DNA of 64,000 nt from Nocardia sp. NBC_01327 (GTDB lineage: Bacteria > Actinomycetota > Actinomycetes > Mycobacteriales > Mycobacteriaceae): NCBI RefSeq assembly GCF_035958815.1, contig NZ_CP108383.1:4092001-4156000 (forward strand). Reading direction: 5' to 3'. The position numbers and the translations under genes were made by a program. The notes below the pieces were generated by a model. The model was given only the letters and a program-made list of their open reading frames with translations, was not told the origin of the DNA and searched no databases. Numbering within the stretch: the first letter of the stretch is position 1; each line of letters begins with the position of its first letter. Positions 34,902 through 43,255 of the stretch are shown here, in pieces.

Positions 34902-35861
34902 TCAAGAGCCGGCAGGGTCCGCGGTGCAGCGGAATCCGGTATGACCGCTCGAGCTGTCCGGGGTATTGGCCGAGCGGGCCGCCACTCGGTAGCGGAAGCA
35001 ATACGAGTCGTGGCACATGTGCGAACCGCCGCGAATCACCTTGCCGCTACCGGACTTCGGGCCGTGTGGATCGATCAGCGGTGGTACGCCGTGATCGACG
35101 GTCCACCAGTCCGCGCACCATTCCCACACGTTGCCGCAGGTGTTGTACAGGCCGAAACCATTGGGCGCGAACGCATCCACGGGTGCGGTGCCGCGATAGC
35201 CGTCGGCGGCGGTGTTCTTGACCGGGAAGGCGCCCCGCCAGATATTGCAGTGGTACACGCCGTCGGGATCCAGCGGGTCACCCCACGGATAGCGAGCCTG
35301 CGCCAGGCCGCCGCGCGCCGCGTACTCCCACTCCGCTTCAGTGGGCAGCCGCGTGCCGGCCCACGCGCAGTACGCCTGGGCGTCATTCCAGGACACGTGG
35401 ACGACGGGGTGGTCACTGCGATCGCCTAGCGTGCTGCCCGGCCCTTCCGGGGCTTGCCAGGTTGCTCCGGATACCGCACACCACCAGGGAGTTCGATCCG
35501 GTCGCGGAGATTCGCGGCGCAGCGTCCCGGGGAGGAACCCGGCGAAGACATACGACCAGCCCAGGCGCTCGGCATCGGTGCGATAGCCGGTATCGCCCAC
35601 GAAGGCAGCGAACCGGTCGTTGGTGACCGCGCGCGTGTCGATCAGGAACGGGCTCAGCCGAACCGATCGCACCGGGCCCTCGCCGTCGCTCGGGTAGCCG
35701 TCGCTGTCCGCGGTGCCCATCAGGAACTCGCCGCCGGGCACCAGCACCATGCCGCCGGTGTCCCGAGCGGGTGCCGCTCGTACCGGTGCGCGGACTTCGG
35801 ACAGTGCGATCGTGTCGCCCCGTGACGGCGCGCAGCAACTCCGGTGTGGTTCGCCGGTCAT
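34902..35861 (-). CDS. Formylglycine-generating enzyme (sulfatase-activating)
   Basis: A 319-residue FGE that oxidises the cysteine of the sulfatase C-x-P/S-x-R motif to formylglycine with O2 and copper. Family features are VPGGEFLMGT at residue 41, PVVHVSWNDAQAYCAWAGTR, LPTEAEWEYAARGG, NVWEWCADWW and the catalytic pair Cys283/Cys288 in MCHDSYCFRYRVAARSANTP. The cysteine pair marks a true aerobic FGE rather than one of the many non-catalytic relatives. It lies between the two sulfatase genes with its own candidate operator upstream. The N-terminus has an extra CC motif of unknown meaning. Confidence 0.95.
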   Translation of the reverse strand: MTGEPHRSCCAPSRGDTIALSEVRAPVRAAPARDTGGMVLVPGGEFLMGTADSDGYPSDGEGPVRSVRLSPFLIDTRAVTNDRFAAFVGDTGYRTDAERLGWSYVFAGFLPGTLRRESPRPDRTPWWCAVSGATWQAPEGPGSTLGDRSDHPVVHVSWNDAQAYCAWAGTRLPTEAEWEYAARGGLAQARYPWGDPLDPDGVYHCNIWRGAFPVKNTAADGYRGTAPVDAFAPNGFGLYNTCGNVWEWCADWWTVDHGVPPLIDPHGPKSGSGKVIRGGSHMCHDSYCFRYRVAARSANTPDSSSGHTGFRCTADPAGS

Positions 35862-35889
35862 GGCGGCTCCCTTCTCGAACTCTCGGATT

Positions 35890-35905
35890 ATATTCCGGAG
35901 TACAT
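35890..35905. promoter_or_regulatory. Candidate PadR operator, site 2 (imperfect)
   Basis: ATATTC-CGGA-GTACAT, 29 bases upstream of the FGE start, differs from site 1 by one base in each arm. Confidence 0.5.
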
Positions 35906-35927
35906 ATGAATTAGATGCCGGCGGCCG

Positions 35928-37721
35928 TCATGCCGATGTGGAGCCGGGCACGGTCCGGGTGAGGTCTGCGAGGTCGGCGGCGATGGCCCGCAGCTTCTCG
36001 GCCGTCAGCAGGCCGCGCGCCACCGAGGCCACATCGAGGAGCGATGCCCCGGTGAGGGCTTGCAGGATCTCGCTGTCGGCGAAGGCCGGGATGTGCCGCC
36101 GGAGTACCTCCCCGGCCGCTCGGTGGGCGAGCAGCTCCTGAATGGGGGTCTGCACCGACAGAGGACCGGACGGGAAGTCTTCGGGCCGGGGCGCCGGGGC
36201 GGCAGCCTGTTCGGCGATATCGCGCTGTGCCCGCACCAGCAGATGCGCGGCGGTGACCGGCCCCGTCCTGGGCAATCCGAGACGCTCGAATTGACTGTGC
36301 GGTGCGTCGGTGTCACGCATGAGCGCCACCAGAAGACCCGCCATGCGCAGTTCGACCGTATCGTCGACGATCGGATTCGACTGCGCCGGATCGGTTTCCA
36401 GATCGAACAAGAGCGTTCCGAACTGGTAGGCATTGATGAGCGCACGGCCGGGCACCCGAATGGTCTTGAGCCCCTTCGTGAACGAGAAGGGCTCGGCCAA
36501 CTCCATATCGACCAGTTCCGCCGGTGCGAATCGGCCCCGCATATGGGTGGGCATCAGCGTGTGCTCGTGCAGCGGCTGATTGTCGGTGTTCGCCGGCGCG
36601 CGCATGTAGACGTACCGGCCGTCGGTCACATTGACATGGCCACCGTGCATGCCGAACAGTCCAGCCTCCCGGATCGGCGCATCCGCGGCCGTGGGCAGCG
36701 GCCTGCCCTGCATATCGGCCGTGGGCTCGATGCCGAACCAGTCCAGGATGGTCGGCGCGAGATCGATGGTCTGCACCAGTGCCGCGCGGCGCTGCCCAGC
36801 CGCCGCGGCGCGCGGGTCGGAAACGAACAGCGGCAGCCGGACCAGCTCGTTGTACCAGGGCTGCACACTCTTGGCCCACCAGCCCTTTTCGCCGAGCAGG
36901 AACCCGTGATCGGTATTGACGATCAGCAGCGTGTCGTCCCACATCGCATGCTCGTCCATGAAGTCGAGCACTCGGCCCAGCGAGCGGTCGCACATGGACA
37001 GCAGCGCCGCGTACTCGTAGCGGGCGTGCTCGACCTGCTCCTGGGTTTCGGTCACCCGCTTGTAATCGGGCCAGTCGAAATGTGGTCCGTCGTAGTCGTG
37101 CGGGTAGAGGTCCTTGTACTGCTTCTGGGTGAAGAACGGCTCGTGCGGATCGAAGGTCTCGATCTGCAGGAACCAGGAGTCCTGTGCCGAATTGTCCCGC
37201 AGGAACTCCAATCCGGCGTCGAAGGTCAGCGTCTGCGGCTGTTTGTCCTCGGTATCGAGATACCGGCGGTTGATCCAGTCCTGGCGATAGGCCCGGTGCC
37301 GCAACCGCTTCAGGTCCTCGGGGATCTCCGGATCGGCGACGTGCCCCTTCCAGGGGTCGCCCTCCTGCCCGCGGAAGAACTCCCAGGTGTCGTAGCGGGT
37401 GTGATAGGTCGCGCCGCCGTCCTCCCAGTAGTGCTGATGATCGCTGGCCAGATGGCTGTACACCCCGGCCCGCCGCAGTAATTCCGGCAGCGAGTCGTCG
37501 AACGGCTCGAGCGGACCCCAACTGCGGTGCAGGAAGTTGTAGCGGCCCGTATGGATTTCGCGCCGTGCCGGCATACAGGGCATGGAACCCGCCCAGCAGT
37601 TGTCGAAGGTGGTGGTGCGTTCCGCCAGCCGGGCGAAGTTCGGCGCGTGTGTCCAGTCGCCGCCGTAGGGCGGCAGCATATGCCGGTTCAGGCTGTCGAA
37701 CATCACCATGATCGCTCGCAT
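35928..37721 (-). CDS. Sulfatase (formylglycine-dependent), second
   Basis: A 597-residue type I sulfatase distinct from the first: MRAIMVMFDSLNRHMLPPYG, signature CMPARREIHTGR with Cys49 in C-x-P-A-R, FDPHEPFFTQ and NTDHGFLLGEKGWWAKSVQP carrying the metal and sulfate ligands. A C-terminal extension of about 110 residues is helical. No signal peptide. It is first in the minus-strand row of locus genes; two candidate operators (37760 and 37877) lie in its promoter region. Two sulfatases with different signatures suggest two sulfate positions or substrates. Confidence 0.92.
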   Translation of the reverse strand: MRAIMVMFDSLNRHMLPPYGGDWTHAPNFARLAERTTTFDNCWAGSMPCMPARREIHTGRYNFLHRSWGPLEPFDDSLPELLRRAGVYSHLASDHQHYWEDGGATYHTRYDTWEFFRGQEGDPWKGHVADPEIPEDLKRLRHRAYRQDWINRRYLDTEDKQPQTLTFDAGLEFLRDNSAQDSWFLQIETFDPHEPFFTQKQYKDLYPHDYDGPHFDWPDYKRVTETQEQVEHARYEYAALLSMCDRSLGRVLDFMDEHAMWDDTLLIVNTDHGFLLGEKGWWAKSVQPWYNELVRLPLFVSDPRAAAAGQRRAALVQTIDLAPTILDWFGIEPTADMQGRPLPTAADAPIREAGLFGMHGGHVNVTDGRYVYMRAPANTDNQPLHEHTLMPTHMRGRFAPAELVDMELAEPFSFTKGLKTIRVPGRALINAYQFGTLLFDLETDPAQSNPIVDDTVELRMAGLLVALMRDTDAPHSQFERLGLPRTGPVTAAHLLVRAQRDIAEQAAAPAPRPEDFPSGPLSVQTPIQELLAHRAAGEVLRRHIPAFADSEILQALTGASLLDVASVARGLLTAEKLRAIAADLADLTRTVPGSTSA

Positions 37722-37759
37722 CAGGTGGTCTCTCCGATCGTTCCGGAAGTTCGCTTGAT

Positions 37760-37775
37760 ATGTTCTTGGGAATCT
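37760..37775. promoter_or_regulatory. Candidate PadR operator, site 3 (imperfect)
   Basis: ATGTTC-TTGG-GAATCT lies 39 bases upstream of the second sulfatase. The left arm is perfect; the right arm differs in two bases. Confidence 0.5.
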
Positions 37776-37876
37776 AGCAAAGACTGACAGCCACGGTGAG
37801 CGAACGTCAATACCATCATTCGGGTTGATTTTTAAGCTCGGCGAATCGTCTCGCCGTAGCCGGAGGTTGTAGCGGT

Positions 37877-37892
37877 ATGTTCTCTAGAACAT
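37877..37892. promoter_or_regulatory. Candidate PadR operator, site 4
   Basis: ATGTTC-TCTA-GAACAT is a perfect palindrome (7+7 with two central bases) about 155 bases upstream of the second sulfatase and beyond the end of the TetR gene. Confidence 0.7.
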
Positions 37893-37945
37893 AGAATGTG
37901 AACCGTGCGGCCGAGCCCGGCCGACCCGGGCGGCGACCTGCGTGA

Positions 37946-38563
37946 TCACCGCTGCGTGATGAGGAGGTCGCGGCGCAGCACCGCGGTCAAGGTCCGCATC
38001 GCACCGGCCATATCGAAGGATTCGTCCTGCAGCCACTGCTCCTCGAGTCCCGACATCGCCGCGATGACGATCCCGGCCACCGCGACCGGGTCCACATCGG
38101 CGCGCACCTCGCCGGCCGCGATTCCGGCCGCGATGACGCCGGCGAGATTCTCGCGGAAGGTGCGGATGCGTTCCTGCGCCCAGTCGCGGGCGAACTGCGG
38201 GGTGTCCTCGGCCCCGAGGTTGCCGAGGTGAGCCAGGCGGGTGAGTTCGCGATTGCTCTGGTTGCGTTCGACCAGGCCGTCGATGATCTCCAGGGCCCGC
38301 AACAGTGCCGGTCCCTCGTAGTCGCGGTCGATCTCGACAGCGTCGAAAGCCTGCTCGTCACGTTCGGCCAGGGCTGCCGCGAGCAATGCTTCCTTACTCG
38401 AGAAATGGTGCAGCAGACCGGATCTGGTAATGCCCGCGGCATCCGCCACAGCAGCCAGGGAGGTGCCGCGATAACCCCGGGTCGCGAACAGGGCGAGGGC
38501 GGCGGTGACGATCTTGGCACGGCGGGCCGCGCCGGTTTGCTCCGCATCGCGGGTTCTCGCCAC
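37946..38563 (-). CDS. TetR-family transcriptional regulator
   Basis: A 205-residue TetR protein with the HTH region RRAKIVTAALALFATRGYRG and TSLAAVADAAGITRSGLLHH followed by FSSKEALLAAAL. GTG 38563 has GAGGAG nine bases upstream. It is the third gene of the SDR-MFS-TetR operon. The shared palindrome CCGACTGAYGAGTCRGT in front of that operon, the divergent lipase gene and the GH1 operon is the obvious candidate for its binding site. Ligand unknown. Confidence 0.92.
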   Translation of the reverse strand: MARTRDAEQTGAARRAKIVTAALALFATRGYRGTSLAAVADAAGITRSGLLHHFSSKEALLAAALAERDEQAFDAVEIDRDYEGPALLRALEIIDGLVERNQSNRELTRLAHLGNLGAEDTPQFARDWAQERIRTFRENLAGVIAAGIAAGEVRADVDPVAVAGIVIAAMSGLEEQWLQDESFDMAGAMRTLTAVLRRDLLITQR

Positions 38564-38642
38564 TGGTCCGGACTCCTCACACTCGACTGCCTGGGGTTTC
38601 GTACCGAGCCTAATAGCGCGGTGCAGCGCGGTGGTGCGGGCG

Positions 38643-39875
38643 TCATCGTGCACTCTTGATGGGCAGCACAGCCAACGCACCGGCGCCCGCGACGACCGCC
38701 ACCGCGGGAAACAGCGCGCCGTATCCACCGGTGGCCGACACGATGCCCGCGGCGGCGAGGGGAGCGATCACATTCGGGAGGGTGGCGGCGATATTGACGA
38801 TGCCGAGGTCTTTGGCGAAAGCCTCCTCGTCCGGCAGGATTTCCGAAACCAGTGCCTGATCGACCGACAGGAAGATCCCGAAGCCGATCGTCACCACCAC
38901 ACCCCACAGCAGCAACCCGGTGACCGTCGGAAGCGCCAGTGGCACCAGTGCGGACGCGGCGATGACCAGCCCGCCCGTCAGCGTGAGCGGTTTGCGCCGC
39001 CCCGTCCGATCCGACCAGGGGCCGGCCACGGAGATCGCCACCAACAGGCCGGGCAATCCCACCAGCCCGATCAGTGGAACGAGTCTCGCGGCCTCCGCGG
39101 CGCTGAGGCCGACGTACCCCTGCGCGATGTACATGGTGTAGGTCAGGACCATGTAGTACCCGCCGAGAATCAGGAAGCGGCCGAGAAATGCCCACCACAG
39201 GTCCGGGCAGCGGCGGGGATCGATCCAGAATGACTGCGCGGCAGTCCTTGCCGAGAATTCGGGCCGTGGCATATCCCGGTTGCCGGGCTCCGGATTGAGC
39301 GCCACGAAGCCGACTACGGCAACCACGATCATGCCTGCGAAGGTCAGATAGCCGAGCGGTATGCGGGCCGAGAACGCCGATGCGGCAAGGGGTCCGAGCA
39401 TGGCCGCGACGATCGTTCCCAGCCCCGCCAGCGTCGAGTACCGGCCGCGGACCCGCACCGGAACCCGGTCGGGCAGGATCGCCGAGAGCGGTCCGTACAC
39501 GGCATTCGCTCCGACATGCACCACCATCACCGCGATCACCAGCATAACCAGCGAGGTCGAGAGCCCGGCGGTGATCAGGCCGGCCGCGCCCATCAGCACA
39601 CCGATCAGCATCCACGGCGCCCGGCGGCCGAATGCGGACCGAGTCCGGTCGGACAGGATGCCGACCAGCGGTTGTGTGAGCAGCGCCGCCACGGCGGCGG
39701 CAACATGCACCAGGGCCAGGTTGCCGACCTTGGCCGCATTGTCGATATGCTGAACCTGTAGTGCGGCAAAGTAATTCGATACCGCGAAGGCCAATTGCGG
39801 AGCCGCGCTGACGAACGGAACGGTGAGCAGCAGCCGCCGCATACCCGTACGGGGCTCAGTATCCGTGCGCGACAT
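38643..39875 (-). CDS. MFS transporter
   Basis: A 410-residue transporter with about 12 membrane segments. LLTQPLVGILSDRTRSAFGR is the conserved loop after helix 2, and PWSDRTGRRKPLTLTGG is its counterpart in the second half. ATG 39875 (MSRTDTEP) overlaps the end of the SDR gene by 20 bases, indicating co-translation. In this regulon it may import a product released by the secreted lipases and GH1 enzyme; that role is inferred. Confidence 0.88.
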   Translation of the reverse strand: MSRTDTEPRTGMRRLLLTVPFVSAAPQLAFAVSNYFAALQVQHIDNAAKVGNLALVHVAAAVAALLTQPLVGILSDRTRSAFGRRAPWMLIGVLMGAAGLITAGLSTSLVMLVIAVMVVHVGANAVYGPLSAILPDRVPVRVRGRYSTLAGLGTIVAAMLGPLAASAFSARIPLGYLTFAGMIVVAVVGFVALNPEPGNRDMPRPEFSARTAAQSFWIDPRRCPDLWWAFLGRFLILGGYYMVLTYTMYIAQGYVGLSAAEAARLVPLIGLVGLPGLLVAISVAGPWSDRTGRRKPLTLTGGLVIAASALVPLALPTVTGLLLWGVVVTIGFGIFLSVDQALVSEILPDEEAFAKDLGIVNIAATLPNVIAPLAAAGIVSATGGYGALFPAVAVVAGAGALAVLPIKSAR

Positions 39876-40722
39876 GCGTTTCTCCGGGCACGGCCAACGC
39901 GTCATCGGCCAGTCGCCACATGCGTTCGATCTGGGCGCGGAAGGTATCGCGACTGTATTCGGGTAGTGCGAAAACGATGGGGGCGTCACGGCGTACGCCC
40001 TCCACCGCCAGGCGTGCCACCTCGGCAGGCTCGATGCTCATCGGAATCACCCCGGTGCCGAAGGGCTCGGCGGCCGGACGGCCGAACGCCGCGGGGCGGG
40101 TGCGCTGTGCATCGAGGATGCGGGTGGCGGCCTGGCCGGGGCACAGGGTGGTGACGCCGATGCCGTCGGCGGCGAGTTCGCCGCGCAAACCCAGCGAGAG
40201 CCCGAGGATGGCGTGCTTGGTGGCGCTGTAGAGCGCGGTGCCCGCCGGATCGGGCAGAAAGGCGTGGGTGGAAGCGGTATTCATGATCTGCCGCCACCCG
40301 CTCGCCGCGTGCATTCGGGGCAGGAACGCGTGCAGGCAGTTGAGCATGCCCTCGATATTCACCGACGACAGCCAGTCCCAATCGCCGATCGAGGAGTCCG
40401 CGACCGACCCGAACAGCAGCACTCCGGCGTTGTTGCACAGCAATTCGACCGAACCGAATTCGTCATAGGCGACCTTCGCGAGAGCCTCGGCCGATTCCGG
40501 ATCGGTCACGTCCACCCGCACCCCGAGCGCGCTGATGCCGTCCGCCCGCAGCGCCTCCGCGACCGCCCGCGCGCCGTCGCCATCGATATCGGCGACGACC
40601 ACCGACATGCCGTGGGCGCCGAGTTCGGCCGCCAGTGCCGCACCGATTCCACCCGCCGCGCCGGTCACGACCGCGCTGCGACCCGCGAACTCCCCGGATT
40701 CGGGCCCCGCAATTTCGGACAT
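39856..40722 (-). CDS. SDR-family oxidoreductase
   Basis: A 288-residue classical SDR with TGAAGGIGAAL, NNAGVLLFG and the active-site set MNTASTHAF...YSATKHA. The C-terminal extension (YSRDTFRAQIERMWRLADDA) is longer than in FabG-like members. First gene of the operon with MFS and TetR; the palindrome at 40766-40782 lies 44 bases upstream of the start. The substrate is unknown but presumably derives from the compound processed by the co-regulated secreted hydrolases. Confidence 0.88.
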   Translation of the reverse strand: MSEIAGPESGEFAGRSAVVTGAAGGIGAALAAELGAHGMSVVVADIDGDGARAVAEALRADGISALGVRVDVTDPESAEALAKVAYDEFGSVELLCNNAGVLLFGSVADSSIGDWDWLSSVNIEGMLNCLHAFLPRMHAASGWRQIMNTASTHAFLPDPAGTALYSATKHAILGLSLGLRGELAADGIGVTTLCPGQAATRILDAQRTRPAAFGRPAAEPFGTGVIPMSIEPAEVARLAVEGVRRDAPIVFALPEYSRDTFRAQIERMWRLADDALAVPGETHVAHGY

Positions 40723-40765
40723 CGATATCCCTTTCCTCGGTGGATCGACGCACGCAAGCTAGCAC

Positions 40766-40782
40766 ACTGACTCGTCAGTCGG
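40766..40782. promoter_or_regulatory. Candidate TetR operator A
   Basis: ACTGACTCGTCAGTCGG (on the minus strand CCGACTGACGAGTCAGT) is a near-palindrome between the divergent SDR and lipase genes. It matches operator B at 44618 in 15 of 17 positions. Confidence 0.7.
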
Positions 40783-40828
40783 TTAGCCTTCGTCGAATAT
40801 TCCGGATCCTCCGAGAAAGAGTTCGATC

Positions 40829-42007
40829 ATGCTCCCGTGTCGCGTCCTGGCGGTCGCGCTCCTTGCGTTCGCCACTCCGATATTCGTTCCCGCCTCATCC
40901 GGCGCCTACCCTGTGACCTCAAGTTTCGCTGTGCCGGATCGGGATTCGTTCTATGCACCGCCTGCAGACCTGGGCGCCTATCCGCTCGGGGGACTCATCG
41001 CCTCCCGTCCGATCACGACGACCCTTCGTGTGCCGGTCGGCGCCTGGCAATTGGCGTATCGCAGCAACGATTCCCATGATCAGCCACGACTGGCGGTCAC
41101 CACGATCCTGGTTCCACGCACGCCATGGCCGGGACCCGGACCCCGCCCGGCGGTCTCGGTGCAGGTGGCCGAGGATTCGACCGGCACCCGGTGCGCACCG
41201 TCGTATCAGCTGGCCTCGGGCGGATTTCGGGGCGATACCGTCGAAAAGCTGCTCGCCCGCAACTGGGCGGTGGCGGTACCCGACCATGAAGGGCCCGAAT
41301 CCGCTTTCCTGGCCGGGATACCGGCCGGGCACGCGGTCCTCGACGGCATTCGCGCCATCGAGGGGTTCGGCGCGGCAGATCTGGGGCCGGACACCCGCTG
41401 GGGACTGACCGGCTACTCCGGGGGCGGCTTCGCGACCGCGTGGGCAGCGCAGCTGCAACCTGCGTACGCCCCGGAGCTCACCTTCGTGGGCGCCGCGATC
41501 GGCGGGCTCCCGGCCGACCTGCCGATTGTCGCCGCCAATGTCGACGGAAGCCTGTTCGCCGGTTTCGGTTTCGGAGCCATGGTCGGCCTGCGCCGAGAGT
41601 TTCCCGAAGCCGATATCGACAGTGTGCTCAATGATCGAGGCCGCGCGGACCTCGCCCGAGCCGACGGCAAATGCATGCTCGAGCTGCTGGCCAACTTTCC
41701 CTTCCAATCGGTCGCCGCCGGCACGGCACTCGCCGATCCCTGGCACGATCCGCGATTGATCACTGTGCTGCACCATAATTCACTGGGGGAGGGAGCCCCG
41801 GTGATGCCGATCTACAGTTATCACTCGATGGCCGACGAGGTGGTGCCCGTCGGCCAGGACGACGACCTCGTGCGTACCTGGCGTGAGCGAGATACGGATA
41901 TTGTGACGGTCCGCGATCCCGTCGGCACGCACGCAGAGGAAGCGTCGAAAGGCCAAGCGGGCGCGGATGATTACCTCGCAGGCCGGTTCGCCGCCACGCC
42001 ACGCTGA
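40829..42007 (+). CDS. Secreted LIP-family lipase 1
   Basis: A 392-residue secretory lipase of the fungal-type LIP family. After the signal peptide (VLAVALLAFATPIFVPASSG) come FYAPPADLGAYPLGGLIASR, the cysteine in STGTRCAPSY, the nucleophile motif TGYSGGG, the acid residue in MADEVVPV and the histidine in VGTHAEE. It hydrolyses acylglycerols or related esters outside the cell. It is divergent from the SDR operon across a shared operator. A paralogue lies at 42049-43245 on the other strand. Confidence 0.9.
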   Translation: MLPCRVLAVALLAFATPIFVPASSGAYPVTSSFAVPDRDSFYAPPADLGAYPLGGLIASRPITTTLRVPVGAWQLAYRSNDSHDQPRLAVTTILVPRTPWPGPGPRPAVSVQVAEDSTGTRCAPSYQLASGGFRGDTVEKLLARNWAVAVPDHEGPESAFLAGIPAGHAVLDGIRAIEGFGAADLGPDTRWGLTGYSGGGFATAWAAQLQPAYAPELTFVGAAIGGLPADLPIVAANVDGSLFAGFGFGAMVGLRREFPEADIDSVLNDRGRADLARADGKCMLELLANFPFQSVAAGTALADPWHDPRLITVLHHNSLGEGAPVMPIYSYHSMADEVVPVGQDDDLVRTWRERDTDIVTVRDPVGTHAEEASKGQAGADDYLAGRFAATPR

Positions 42008-42020
42008 CCCGACTATGCAC

Positions 42021-42070
42021 GGCCGCCGCAGCACATGTTTCATCCGTTTCAGCGATGTGCGGCGGCGGCC
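42021..42070 (+). terminator. Hairpin between the two convergent lipase genes
   Basis: GGCCGCCGC and GCACAT (42021-42036) pair with ATGTGC and GCGGCGGCC (42055-42070), with one bulged base. It overlaps the last codons of lipase 2 and has no T-run. Confidence 0.5.
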
Positions 42071-43245
42071 ACCGCGGTGGCGGCGAATCGGTTCTGCAGA
42101 AACTCCTGCGCTCGCGGCATGTGCTGGATCGATTCCAAGCCGTGCTCGCCGATCGGGTCGCGGACCGAAACTACCGCCGCTCCACCTGCCCGCCACTGCG
42201 CGACCAGGTTGTCGCTCTGGCTGACCGGAACGATCTCATCGGTCGACGCGTGATAGTCGTAGATCGGCATGGTGGGGGCGGACGCACCGAGCGAGTTGTC
42301 GCGCAACAGATCCGCGAGCCGGGGATCACGCAGTGGATCGGCGACCACGCTGAGGTCAGCCAACCGGCGGAACGGAAATCCGTACAGCAGATCGTCGACG
42401 CAGGAGTTACCGGCGGCGGCCAGGGTCGCGCGACCGCGCTCGTTCAGCATGGCGTCGAGGCCTGCCTCCGGGAACTCGCGCTCGTAGCCGATCAGGATAT
42501 CGATGTTGTACGAGGAGAATATGCCACCATCGAAATGCACTGTGAGAGAGGGTAGATCGGCTGGCACGCCGCCCATCGCGGCGCCGGCGAACGTCAGCTC
42601 GGGAGCGTAGGACGGTTGCAGCTGCGCGGCCCAACCGGTCGCCGCGGCACCGCCCGAGTAGCCGTCGAGCGCCCACACGGCGCCCGGGCCCACGCCTGCC
42701 GGGCCGAACTGCCCCACCGCCCGGATGCCGTCGAGGACGGCATGGGCTGATTGCGGTCCGGTCAGGAATGTCGACTTCGGCCCTTCGAAGTCGGGTACGG
42801 CGACCACCCAGCCCTGCGCCAGCATCCGCGTCACCGCTTCGCCGGACTTCAGATAGCCCTTGGCAATTCCGTACGACGGCGCACAGCGGGTTCCGGTGGA
42901 GTCCTCCGGTATCTGCTCCGAGACGATCGGTCGCGGGCCCGGGCCGGACCACGGCGCGGTCGGAACCAGCACCGTCGTGACGGCGAGCTCGGGCAGATCG
43001 CGAGAGTTGTCGGTGCGGTAGGACAATTGCCACGCCCGCACCGGTACGCCCATATTCGCGGCGACCTCGCGGCTCGACGCCAGTTGGCCGTGACGGTAGG
43101 ACGCGAGATCCGCAGGCGGTGCGTAGAACGGATCCGCGTCGGGGGCAACGGAACCGGCAACGAGGGGAACCTCGTCGGCCCAGGCCGGTGTGGTCGCGGA
43201 ACAGGCGATGGCGAGGATCGCGGCAGCCGCTACTCGGGTGATCAT
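42049..43245 (-). CDS. Secreted LIP-family lipase 2
   Basis: A 398-residue paralogue of lipase 1 with signal peptide (RVAAAAILAIACSATTPAWA). FYAPPADLASYRHGQLASSR, STGTRCAPSYGI, the nucleophile DGYSGGA, the acid residue in STDEIVPVSQ and the histidine in GEHGLE are in the same order. It starts 10 bases after the GH1 gene and is therefore in one operon with it under operator B. The two lipases sit in the two arms of the same putative TetR regulon. Confidence 0.9.
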   Translation of the reverse strand: MITRVAAAAILAIACSATTPAWADEVPLVAGSVAPDADPFYAPPADLASYRHGQLASSREVAANMGVPVRAWQLSYRTDNSRDLPELAVTTVLVPTAPWSGPGPRPIVSEQIPEDSTGTRCAPSYGIAKGYLKSGEAVTRMLAQGWVVAVPDFEGPKSTFLTGPQSAHAVLDGIRAVGQFGPAGVGPGAVWALDGYSGGAAATGWAAQLQPSYAPELTFAGAAMGGVPADLPSLTVHFDGGIFSSYNIDILIGYEREFPEAGLDAMLNERGRATLAAAGNSCVDDLLYGFPFRRLADLSVVADPLRDPRLADLLRDNSLGASAPTMPIYDYHASTDEIVPVSQSDNLVAQWRAGGAAVVSVRDPIGEHGLESIQHMPRAQEFLQNRFAATAVAAAAHR

Positions 43246-43255
43246 GAAGTCTCTT

